Below, one piece after another: positions 24,071 through 33,848 of a stretch of 64,000 nucleotides of DNA; within the stretch, counting starts at the first letter, position 1; each line of letters starts with the position of its first letter. The translations under genes were made by a program, and so were the position numbers. The stretch is from Trichoplusia ni. Its lineage: Eukaryota > Arthropoda > Insecta > Lepidoptera > Noctuidae. The DNA lies in assembly GCF_003590095.1 (NCBI RefSeq), contig NC_039481.1:2356001-2420000 (forward strand), read 5' to 3'. Below the pieces are notes generated by a model. That model was given only the letters and a program-made list of their open reading frames with translations, was not told the origin of the DNA and did not search any database.

Positions 24071-24295
24071 CTAGGGTTTTTTAACAAGCTCACAGGCATC
24101 ATTATCTTCAAATGATTGCAACTTCTGAGCCAAAGCACGTCTCCACTGCTCCTTCTCAGGCCTTTTCAGAGCCTGTGAGATTGAAATCTCCTGAGAAACT
24201 GGAACAGTACTGGATACACACAAGTTGCTGAAACCATACCGATCAGGCTGCTTTCCTTGCGTCTTCTGTCTTTCATAAGGCTCTGGCTCCTGACT
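24071..24295 (-). pseudogene. Copia RT N-terminal fragment
   Basis: The frame 24071-24496 (minus) ends with ISISQALKRPEKEQWRRALA, then KLQSFEDNDACELVKKP, then a stop. This is the copia-family junction before the reverse transcriptase (typically 'EAL..PE...W..AM..E..SL..N.TW.LV..P'), where the polyprotein normally continues into RT for several hundred residues. Here it terminates just past that point. The segment upstream of 24296 matches better in a different frame, which implies a frameshift near 24300. Confidence 0.75.
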
Positions 24296-24515
24296 AAGAT
24301 ATACATGTAATGTGTGTTTCTTCACCATCAGTGTATACTGAAGAATCTGAAGAGCTATCACTATGATAATCAAATACTGGAACACAGGATGCCCCCACTG
24401 AATCTCTGTTCTCCTTCTCCACGCTGATCTCTGGTGTTTGCACATTACTCTCGTCATCTGGAACCAATATTGCCTCCTGGCTGTTTGCATTATCACCTGT
24501 CTCGCTTTCTATCAA
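24294..24515 (-). pseudogene. Copia integrase-RT linker fragment
   Basis: 73 residues rich in Asp, Glu and Ser (for example IESETGDNANSQEAILVPDD and YHSDSSSDSSVYTDGEET). This is the low-complexity acidic linker typical between integrase and RT in copia polyproteins. The integrase core is missing, as only about 80 nt separate this linker from the gag-pre-integrase remnant. The C-terminal end slips out of frame with the RT fragment. Confidence 0.65.
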
Positions 24516-24594
24516 AATAACATCTGCTGGTGATAACAGTATCTTTTGAAGGATTACACAATCTCTATCCTTTCAGATTCACTCCATATCTTGG

Positions 24595-24720
24595 CTATTT
24601 ATATGTGCAAGCCACTTCTGTGCCACAATCTTCCTGTAATTTCAGCACCTGCCAACATGTAACTTGACGATTGTAACCTCAACTTGTAAACCCCATCAGT
24701 TAAGTCAGCTATCGCAACCT
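24595..24720 (-). pseudogene. Gag-pre-integrase domain fragment
   Basis: Minus-strand codons read VAIADLTDGVYKLRLQSSSY, then MLAGAEITGRLWHR. This matches the copia gag-pre-integrase domain, which ends in an LWHRRLGH.N zinc-finger-like box. Here the box is broken (WHRSGLHI, then a stop), consistent with a small insertion. Confidence 0.75.
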
Positions 24721-24928
24721 ATTAAAACTATTTTTTTTTTAAAATATAACCTGGTTACCATTCCTGATAAGCTCGCTAACTGATTACAAGTTTGTAGTCA
24801 AAACAGGCACGCATAGCACATTTTTCATAGTTATATGACATTGCAAGTCTGACACGATCTCCACATCTCCTGAACAATCAACCCATTAAAACACGGTGAT
24901 AGTTTCATATTTGCAATCCCGTCCTTGT

Positions 24929-24972
24929 TAACAGTCATATGTGCACTGGCACCGCTATCTGTGTACCAACCC
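24929..24972 (-). pseudogene. Copia protease active-site fragment
   Basis: Minus-strand codons read GWYTDSGASAHMTVNKDG. DSGA followed by S-x-H-M is the aspartic-protease active-site neighbourhood of Ty1/copia elements. The frame is not continuous with the gag start or with the gag-pre-integrase remnant. Confidence 0.8.
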
Positions 24973-25033
24973 TTCTAACTAAACCTTCCGTTTATAAAAA
25001 ACATTGAAAACGCATTTATCCGCCATTTTCTTT

Positions 25034-25107
25034 CATAACGGGCACCACATTTATCATAGTTTTCCATGCCCTTTAGTTTTGGTACACTAGCTATATTCGA
25101 GTTCATG
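25034..25107 (-). pseudogene. Copia gag N-terminus fragment
   Basis: MNSNIASVPKLKGMENYDK is the standard opening of a copia gag (a short N-terminus, then 'P.L.G..NY..W'). Similarity is lost after about 20 residues, and the rest of gag including the CCHC knuckle is deleted. The open frame extends upstream through the primer-binding site and into the LTR by chance. Confidence 0.7.
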
Positions 25108-25170
25108 GTTTCGCCAGTCAACAAGCGCAAATTATCTATTTTAACAACAAAATAACTGATAAATGCCCAA

Positions 25171-25184
25171 CTGGGCCCATAACC
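25171..25184 (-). other. Primer-binding site, initiator tRNA-Met anticodon-arm type
   Basis: On the minus strand GGTTATGGGCCCAG directly follows the 5' LTR. From knowledge of Drosophila copia, such elements prime from an internal cut of initiator tRNA-Met, and this 14-mer is complementary to its anticodon stem-loop (CTGGGCCCATAACC). It is fully intact, unlike the coding region. Confidence 0.82.
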
Positions 25185-25298
25185 TATTAAAACACGTTGG
25201 ATATTTTCCATGAACTATATTTGACAATCAACATAACAGAGACAAACATAGATTACATAGCTACAAGACATTAAAACCTATTTTGATACATACTAACA
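25185..25298 (-). repeat. Copia-type 5' LTR (114 bp)
   Basis: Identical to the 3' LTR apart from lacking one copy of a tandem TTGAC. At about 115 bp it is short for an LTR and has little room for a promoter beyond a basic core. Confidence 0.88.
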
Positions 25299-25408
25299 GC
25301 TCCCGCTCCCGGTGGTGTAGTGCAGCGCATGAAATGGACTCGACCTATGAACGAGAATGTCTTGTGTAACATTATGGAATGCAAATAAATATATGAATAT
25401 GAATATGA
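25299..25408 (+). mobile_element. Possible LINE 3'-tail relic
   Basis: GGAATGCAAATAAATATATG runs into ATGAATATGAATATGA, a simple-repeat tail of the kind that ends many non-LTR elements. Upstream is GCTCCCGCTCCCGGTGGTG. It lies directly beside the copia LTR. Class not identified. Confidence 0.4.
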
Positions 25409-27418
25409 TCTGTAGAAATAAATTTTCGTTAAGTAATTTTTCAGACTTTGTGAAATACATATGTTCCAGCTTCTTTTCTTCCTTTAATTAAATCAATTCC
25501 AACCTCTAAAACGCGCTTAATTCATTCGCAACATCAAACAACATTCAAAACAAAATCAAACACAATCCGTATGGTAAACCACTTAAACTAGGAACCTATA
25601 ATATCGGCATTATAATGATTTGGAACTAGCAGTTTAATAGTTGTGGTCGCCGTCGGATTGTCGGTCGCATCGCACGACAGTCTGCGGCGTCGGGCCCCAA
25701 TTAGATTAAATGTAGATGCATACAAACCTAGCCATTACACCATTACAGTAACAGATCCGAACAATGACGGAGTTTCGACAAACTAATTGTTGCGATAGTT
25801 ATTCGGAAGTAATAAACTTGGTTCCGTTGTTCGGCGGTGTCTCGGATACGTGCGAGTCCGTAGTTTATGGAGTTGTGTATTCGGCTTAAAGATATGCTTA
25901 GCTTGTCTTAGTTCTGTTTAAATGTTCTCGACTTGATAAATTGAGATCTTTGTTCAGTTTATGCTTTTTGATTTCGGCACTACATATTTTTTCACTTATT
26001 TTTCGAGTCGTCTTTTCTGGTTATGCTTATTTCTGATGCCTATGCTGTAATTTGTTGTTTTATGTACCTACTTATGTTTATACACCTACGTATGATAGAC
26101 CTAACTCCGTTTGCGAGCCTCTAGGATCTAAGAGTGTCATACTTCATTCTACAATGCTTCTCTACTAAGTCCTTATAGCTTCCTACTTGATAAATATAGA
26201 AGAATGATAGATTATGTATGTTATATTCATGATAATAGCACATACCTTCGTATTACCTAATAATAAGCCATTTATAAAAATAAATTATAACCAAATTCAA
26301 CTTCTCTACTTACGGAGTTGTTGCGCTGTTTTTATCAAAGTGCCGAAAGTACCGTCGGCATAAGAGAAATGTAATAAAAGTAACTTTTAGGGGAAACCCA
26401 GATCGCCGGCTCGTTCTCTGCTAAACCTCAACATTTCCCTTGAGTGTTGTAAAAAGCTGCTTCAGATTAATCAAAAGGGTGCCAAGGCACATGTGAACCC
26501 ATTTAACATCTTATGGCGATCATCAATCTGGCAAGCAAGTGTGATGTGTGGAGCCAAGATTGGCAGCCGAGATGTTGTGCTAAAAGAGATTCATTTAATT
26601 ATACGAGATGCGGATCCATGGTGAAAAGTTCTCACAAATTCAAATTATTTTTATCCTCACTAAGCTTCAAATTTTTAGAAAAGTATGATAGTACCAGCTT
26701 TCAATATGTACTTACGATTTCAAAATAGACCGTCTCGAACTCAAGTACAATAACAATTTTGTATCACACATTTCACGCATATCAGGGTTCCTTATATCAG
26801 AAACCCATAACGTGGCAAATAAACATAAATTCCGCCACAATTATTATTTATTCCTCCATATATAACGATACGGAACTCGGAACGTGACGCACACTGCTGA
26901 CCGTACGACTGTGACGGGCTTCGGTCGATTAGATCAATAAAAGCAGATATTCTGACAGTAGTGACTATTTGTATAGTATGTACACTGGAATAGCCTGTGG
27001 AGGTCAGACGCTCCTTATAAAGTACGGGTTTTAGATGAATCCAATGAGGAAGAAGCCAAGTTCCGGGTCAAAAAAACTAGAATCGAAATTGTATTGTTAT
27101 CAGCTGCTGGTTTTAATGGATATACGATTGGAGTGGGTGCGTGAGTTATTTAAAATACGAATTTCTTTGAAAATTAATTTCTCACGCGCTTTTAAGTCGA
27201 TGTGTATACACCTGTCTTCCTAGCTTATAAAGACATTGTAAAACGTGGGTAATTAAGAGGACATACTTAGAAATTCTTCTCATATTTGTTACAGTAACTA
27301 AAATTTTAACGAACTCTCGTCAACACAGCTTATGAAAACTAAGAGTAATAAATATTCATCTCATACGTCGTACAAGTAAGGTAAAACTTCTGGTTTGAGT
27401 TAAGACAAGTTAGTTTGC
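25409..27418. other. Non-coding stretch
   Basis: Moderately GC-rich patches at 25640-25700 and 25820-25870 (CGCCGTCGGATTGTCGGTCG and neighbours) lack an open frame. No gene or repeat recognised. Confidence 0.45.
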
Positions 27419-27515
27419 TGCCACAGGGGCGCGAGGCGAGCCGCCACAACACGCGCCGTGCCGCGCCTTGCCGCGCCTTGCCGCGCGTCCGACGCACGCG
27501 CCGTGTTAGTTTAAC
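27419..27515. other. GC-rich islet with decamer tandem repeat
   Basis: About 95 bp of CpG-rich DNA in AT-rich surroundings. CCGCGCCTTG occurs twice in tandem (27461-27480), flanked by related decamers. ACGCGCCGTG occurs at 27451-27460 and again at 27496-27505. Short frames on both strands (27339-27563 minus and 27415-27597 plus) follow from the composition and are not evidence of a protein. A promoter/first-exon or regulatory role is possible but unanchored. Confidence 0.55.
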
Positions 27516-29000
27516 AACTAGTGCAACGAGTTTAATACACATTTCATCATTACGACACCACATGGAAAGAAGAATAGTGGATATTATATTAATTTGATTG
27601 AACGAACTTTATGTAAACAGAACTAAGTGCCTGCCACAAAAAAAATCTTTTTCGTTTGAATATCCAGCATATTATACTCGTCAGCACTAACAAGATCCAT
27701 TGCATTTACAGATCTTACCTAAGTCATAAAAAAACTTGCATATAACACCAATAAACGCCATAGGCAATCATATACAAGTTACACAATTTATGTTTACAGT
27801 ACCATTAAAACATGTCGCTAACAACATTCTCAAGATTAACACCGCTAAGTTGTAAAATTAGCATATAAGGCCGACCACGTGTACCACCATCAAACACAAA
27901 CCTCAACTTTACACTCGCTAATATGCCGCAGCGTAATTTAAAAATACGTATTAAAAACCTTGGGAAACTTTACACGTTAAGATTTTTAATATTCTTAACC
28001 TACATACAGAAAACATTGTATAATCGGCTTTATTTCGTTACCCATACGGTCGACTCGTTGTTTATGCAAAGTGCATTCTGTAAAAGCCGCTACATAATCG
28101 GATAGAGGCTATAAATCCTAGCCGGACGGTCCTACTCGTGTTTCGGTTGTACAAAATTTGTTCACACGACATTATTCATTATCACAACGTGAATCTAAAC
28201 AATTATTGCGCTTCCAACGTGTTTGTTATGCGATTACAATCTGTATGTTTTATTAATTCTTTCCATTGCACCGGGAAGGGAATGTGGCTGTATCAGGTGC
28301 TGTTTACATGGCCATGTTAAGGAGACTTATTTATTGCTATTGTACACACGAATGTTGGACATTTGACTTGCAGTTGACTGTTTAATGTTTACCACAGCGC
28401 GATTTCGTGCTTTCGGCCAGATTGTAATGTTACATCTATTTCAAATGAATTTCACTCATCTTTTTCTATATAAATTGAACCCCATTTTAGAATACCTTTT
28501 GCTGCCAATCGTTCTTCTATTATTTACTTGCGATCACCAACTACATGTAAAAAATAAACTATACAAAACTTAATTACATGAAACAAGTAATGACCCATGT
28601 ACATTTTCTGAAAGATTTCTGAGAACTTCAAATATTCAATATCAATAACTACCATTCACTTCAATATTGAACTATCAAATTAAATATATTTCAACTTTAT
28701 TACTTTCCCAATAAAGAGAAGTGAATAAATATCGGACGTCCCGAAACAGCGAGACAAATGGCCGTTTCGGGCCATGGACTATACTAGCTATTGGCCTTAG
28801 CGAGGGTCAACTAATGCCAGATCCCGGGGATCATGAATCAAGAAGTGAACGATTCTGTCACGCTCTCTGAACTCTTATAAATAAATAAATACATTTCAAG
28901 AATAAGTACAATTTAAAAGATGTATTTGTACAGAATCCAAACAGGATATCTATCCAGATTTTGGTACAACAAAGTTGTTAAAACAAATCAGGTTTCGTCC
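27516..29000. other. Non-coding stretch
   Basis: No gene supported. A GC-richer patch at 28735-28890 (CCGAAACAGCGAGACAAATG ... ATAAATAAATAAATA) ends in an (AAAT)n run and might be a small SINE-like relic, but no pol III boxes are visible. Confidence 0.4.
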
Positions 29001-29053
29001 AAGGGAGAATTTACAATGTCACTTAGGTAAAGTGACATTGTAAATACTCCCTT
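29001..29053. repeat. Near-perfect 24-bp-stem hairpin
   Basis: The arm 29001-29024 (AAGGGAGAATTTACAATGTC + ACTT) pairs with 29030-29053 at 23 of 24 positions around a 5-nt loop (AGGTA). The only mismatch is A-A at 29008/29046. This is far beyond chance for a 53-nt window. The stem is too tight-looped for a standard microRNA precursor. A collapsed inverted-repeat element is the simplest explanation. Confidence 0.8.
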
Positions 29054-32000
29054 TTTATTCACACCTACCAAAATAGAAGCAAGTCTTTACTCTTATCGAG
29101 GGCACAACATCCACCGAACACGCTATGAATTACCGGAACTATTGAAATTTGTCACGGCATCACGTCGAACCGAGGGTTGGGTACTATCACGTCCGTGTTT
29201 CAATATACTATCATTTAAATTGACAAAGAACATTTAGGAATTCTGACGGACAGAAGTGAAGGTAATTTTTGGATTATTTTTAACGAGTAATTTTTCTATG
29301 TATGTACAGAAGGTGTGGGACCTATAAGGTTCAAGAATTTACATAATTTTCTTAGAAGTAACATCGTTCAGGCGTTGAAATCAAATAAAGCTTCATCCCT
29401 TAAAACAGAAATTTGATTGTACGCTTCACAAGCTATCAACGCCATAGACCAATATCATTGTAACCTCACTAGCCTTGTTTATTTGTCCAGTAATCCTCAG
29501 CCACGACCATTATGAAAAGTCCAAACTGCTGCAGAATGAACAGTTTAATTGCAAGCAAATCGCGTTCTCATTGAGTACATGTGAGGGTGACCCCTGTAAA
29601 TCTCCCGCTATCCTATTAAGATAATAATCAGCAATTCGCAAACATCGACCACGGAGCAGCCCCCATAACTAATCCCAAAGGCTTTGAATCGTACATTTTT
29701 GGTAGGATTAATTAGAATTCCTCTGGCACAGTTTGTGATACGGGATTATCCTGCACCGCTAAACGTTGTCATAACCGTTACCCTGGGTCCCCGTTCACTT
29801 TTATGTATAATTCCCAGACCCCATATCTATGTCGGCCTAGGAAATTATGTTACACTCAACGTTATACGAGATTAAAACGTAAAAGGAAATTAGTATCAAA
29901 TGTAATCATATGTTCTTCCTAATTTTAGATGATTTTTTGAGACGTAAAAGTAATTTTACCTGCCTGAATTTGGGAACCGAATGATAGAGAATAATCCTAT
30001 AAGTTTTAATAAATGACGGTATCCCGCACGATGGAATTGAGTGTGTCGTTTCTTTTGTAAGTCAGTAAAAGCTATGTTATTAAAGGACAGAGGAAAACAA
30101 AACGAAACTTTTTTTCATCACGTTATTATTGTCGGCTACGCGGAATCGAATTGGGGCCTAAACGAATTCTTTCTCTATAGAAATACAAACTCATGTTACC
30201 TAAGTATACGGGAACTGCTTCTGTATATATTTTCCCAAATAGATATTGACTTACACTCACCATAGAAATGTACACAATCGTCACCCCGAATGCATGAACC
30301 CATACAAGAAGGTTAATTGAATACATAAATTAAAGTGAAATATTACTTAAAATTAACAGTGAGGGTAGAACTAATTTTACAATAACACCCTCGTGTTTCA
30401 CCCGTTCTTAATATATTCATGAAGCAATAATCGTTATCGCCCAAATTGTGCACTTGAGCGAACTTACAACTTACAATCGAAACTTGCCCGTTCCAATAGA
30501 GATGTACCGGATACCGATACTACATTAGTTTATTAGTCGATTAATAATCGAGATAGCAATTAACACTTAATTTATGGTACGAGAATTAAACTACGTAGGT
30601 CCCATAAGTAATGAGATTGCGAAATGTTTATTAAGCCCTGTTTATAACCTCCGAAAGTCTTAACGACAATGAATATTTAAACTGCCCGACACAACATCTC
30701 ATAAACAACGATAAATTTGACTACATCTTAATGACATCGCTAGACTAAGCTGATTCAACTAAGTAATCAGCTTGTATATGGTCGGGTTCCCGGTAATCGA
30801 ATACTCCAATAGAGTGGGTGCATCACTATTAAGTCCTAGGGCGTTCTAAGTGCCCCGGGACAACACTTCAAGCGTGATGAGAATCGTGGCCACTGAAGGA
30901 TTTGGAGGGATAATGTGGATGAAATACAATGCCGGGGCTAAGTCCGCGGCCTTTATGATACAATACCTACAATGTATACAGCTCCCGGAGCAATATTTAA
31001 GACCAGCCAGACTCCAAGTGTGGACGACATTGATGTCTGAATTCTGGGAAAGGAGAAACAATATTATGAAACGATTTTGGAGCCTGTTGGCAATCCTTTG
31101 TTATTATTGTATCTGTTATCATCAAGTGAACCATAGACAAAGTAATTATTTAAATTCGCAGAAGTGGCAGATATAATTTGTAAAACACAGGCTTGAATAT
31201 TTCTGTGCAAGAAAAGATAAACATTCGTGCACATACAGAGTCATCTGGAAGCATATATTCCCTTCAACAATGCTATTTGCTATTTTCACTACCAGCACAA
31301 CTAAGTAATACAAACAAACCACACGCCGTTCGCTTCGTAGTTAACACGAACAAAGTTAGTAACGAAGACACGAGGTATTAACGAAGTTGCACTCGTTAAA
31401 AATACTTGCTGACAAGCGACTTGCCTGTATGCTATCTGCTAACTAACTTCAATAGGAATTACAGTTCCAATCGCCTTCAGGAGTGCATCGGAGGATGCGC
31501 GTGTTATCGGCGTCGCCACGCGCTCCGCTCCCCCGAACTCCATCCAACTCCCCCTAAACTCCTCTTATTTATTCCTCATATTCCCCGCGAAGTGCGCTGC
31601 AGGATTATTGGCCTGTTATCGGAAGTGGATAAATTACTTTATTACTCGCTTGCTCGGGAACCCTTTCGGTGCTGTAAAATGGGAGCATCGAAGCTATTTT
31701 CACGGCGGAATAACGCTCGTTCCGCTTATAAAAGGTTTCATTTTTTAAATCGATAGGTATTATTTTGCGTGTGAATAATCGGCCGGCGTTATGGAAAAAA
31801 TGAATGTGTCGCACCAGTGACCTTCGCGCCCGACCGCCTCCGATATTTTCGGTCAAGTGTTTTTCTATCGCCAGACTGGCTGTAATATGTAATAGAGTTG
31901 TATAGAAAAAAGTTGATTACATTATGTAATGTGATATTTTTAAGCTTTTCATTAACTTTATCAAACGCATCAGTGACTACTCTTGTATAACATACATTTG

Positions 32001-33821
32001 TTTTAATTACATTTACACAACATCAACCCCGAAACTTATCTACGGTCAATCAAGCCTTTAGCTACTAAAAACGGAATCATGCTAATTTCGAAAATGGACT
32101 ACCCTTCAATTAATTATTAAGGAACTGAAAACCCTTTTAACCCCGTTTGGTACGAAATGTAACGGCGGAATGGGTGCGGCCATTTATCTTTATAAGTGTT
32201 GGGTATTAGTGGGGAGGGGGCAGGATTCATTAGGCGACTTAAAAATACTAATATCATTAATCGAGTCGCGCCGACAACTCATCACTATTTTTTCTTACGT
32301 CAAACAGAATTATGCCATCAGAAATCCTTAAGACGTAAGGTGAATCCTTAATCGGTGTAAGCTTGGTAGAAATTGTCCGTGTTATTTGCATGTAATGTCC
32401 CTTAAATGTAACCACGCCAATACAAGCGGATGCCTCAATATTCAACAAACAGACTCGTCTGTTGTTTTGTTAATCTCACCGGATTATCCCACTTACTTGG
32501 AGTTTGATCAATTTAAACACCGTCACTGAAGCCTTTTGATAGTCTCTTTGTTTACGTTTAATTCCGAACTTTAGGCCTTCAATTCTAATATGAGTCATGT
32601 TCCTTGATTGTATTAAGGTTCATTGGGCTTGCCAGATATAAAATAAAACATAATTTTCTTATCTAAGTATATCCCTTTGATGTATGTAAATGCTTTCATG
32701 ATGACCTAAAGGGAGTGAGCGAAATATAAGAAAACGATTTCAATTAAATTATTTATAAAATGCTGCTGTTATTTAATTGTTCTAGAAATCGCATACTTAA
32801 GATGCACGCATGAGAATGTGAACGAAACAAAAAATATATACTATGAAACGAGCCTTTACTGCCAAAATTTCGGCTATCTGAACAATTATGAAAAAAATTA
32901 AAAAGAATTTACAACAAACTTTAGCTACGTTCTTTAGCATAAAATGTTAATACTACGCAGTATACGTAGGTATGTATGTAATATGTAGCCCCGGCATTAT
33001 AACGCTTCCATTTTACACCGACCCAAAACATTTTTAACGGTCGACCATTTTCTCTTAGCAACGCTAGCTACACACTAGAAATATAGTCGTTAGCATAATG
33101 CTGTTTCTGACTCTTTAATTACGAAACTATGTGTTATGTAGTGGAATAGCGAATGTTACAGAGAAAGCTTATAATACTTGCGAACTTTCCACTCGTAAAC
33201 CGTTGGTTATTATGTTAAACTTCTTTTCTGTCAGCAATAGTAACAATGCTGGGGGAAATGTAGCTTTTTTAAATGTCGGATTGTTTATACTTTCCTCCCG
33301 TTTGAAAATGGAACACGAGGGTTTTTTTAATATTAATTCGACGGTTTGCTTATGTTTTTCCTTCCAGTATTCGACATTTAAATTTGATGAATACGTAGAA
33401 TGGAGGCAGAACAGACTCGGTCAGTGTTACCAACAAGAAATAGAAAAAAAAATGGAATCATTTGTTACACCATAATTTGTTTCACTTAACTCATTTTATC
33501 TGTCGAACATCTAATTTATAGTTTCATTAATAATTGTGTGCGAGAGTGAATAAATTTCAGTAGTTTTAACTTAAATGCCGTTGTGCATAAACAATCCCGT
33601 TCAATGGGCCGATGTCACAACTTGTCGGGACAATAAATTACTGACAGATGAAATGCGCCGCCAGCCCTCTGCTTTAATAATAAACATGGTTTTCAAAAAT
33701 AAGCTTTTAGATTTACAATTAAAACGGATTAAAGGTGTTACTTGTCGAATTATTTTTTGTTTGGATTCCTGGACAGTTTTATTAATAAACGAATATAGTT
33801 TGTAATTTCCTATGTCAAGTA
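29054..33821. other. Non-coding stretch
   Basis: No gene is supported. Open frames at 30850-31176, 31406-31756 and 33131-33475 are chance-sized and lack recognisable domains. A GC-richer, low-repeat segment at 31480-31700 could be a conserved non-coding block. Confidence 0.45.
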
Positions 33822-33848
33822 TAGGTATGTGGAAGCTCCACATACCTA
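33822..33848. repeat. Perfect 12-bp hairpin with 3-nt loop
   Basis: TAGGTATGTGGA (33822-33833), loop AGC, then TCCACATACCTA (33837-33848). It is followed by the short tandem GAAGCATGAAAGCATGAAG. Function unknown. Confidence 0.75.

Larger units (their letters stand above)
23808..25298 (-). mobile_element. Compact, internally deleted Ty1/copia-type LTR retrotransposon
   Basis: Two direct repeats (23808-23926 and 25185-25298) bound about 1.26 kb of internal DNA on the minus strand. In element order there is an LTR starting TGTTAG, a 14-nt primer-binding site, a gag start, a protease motif, a gag-pre-integrase segment, an acidic linker, the first part of the reverse transcriptase, a polypurine tract and a second LTR. 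This is copia order (protease and integrase side before RT). Most of gag, the integrase core, most of RT and RNase H are absent, so the element cannot encode its own machinery. The LTRs are identical except for one 5-bp unit, so it moved recently, presumably in trans. The flanking 5-mers (AGGCA and GCTCC) do not match, so there is no target-site duplication. Confidence 0.85.

Noticed and set aside
24975..25211. 78-aa minus-strand frame starting in the LTR
   Set aside because: It crosses the primer-binding site. Only its middle part is a real gag start, and the rest is chance reading.
31406..31756. 116-aa plus-strand frame over a GC-balanced block
   Set aside because: An overlapping minus-strand frame is also open and neither resembles a protein family. 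Composition explains both.
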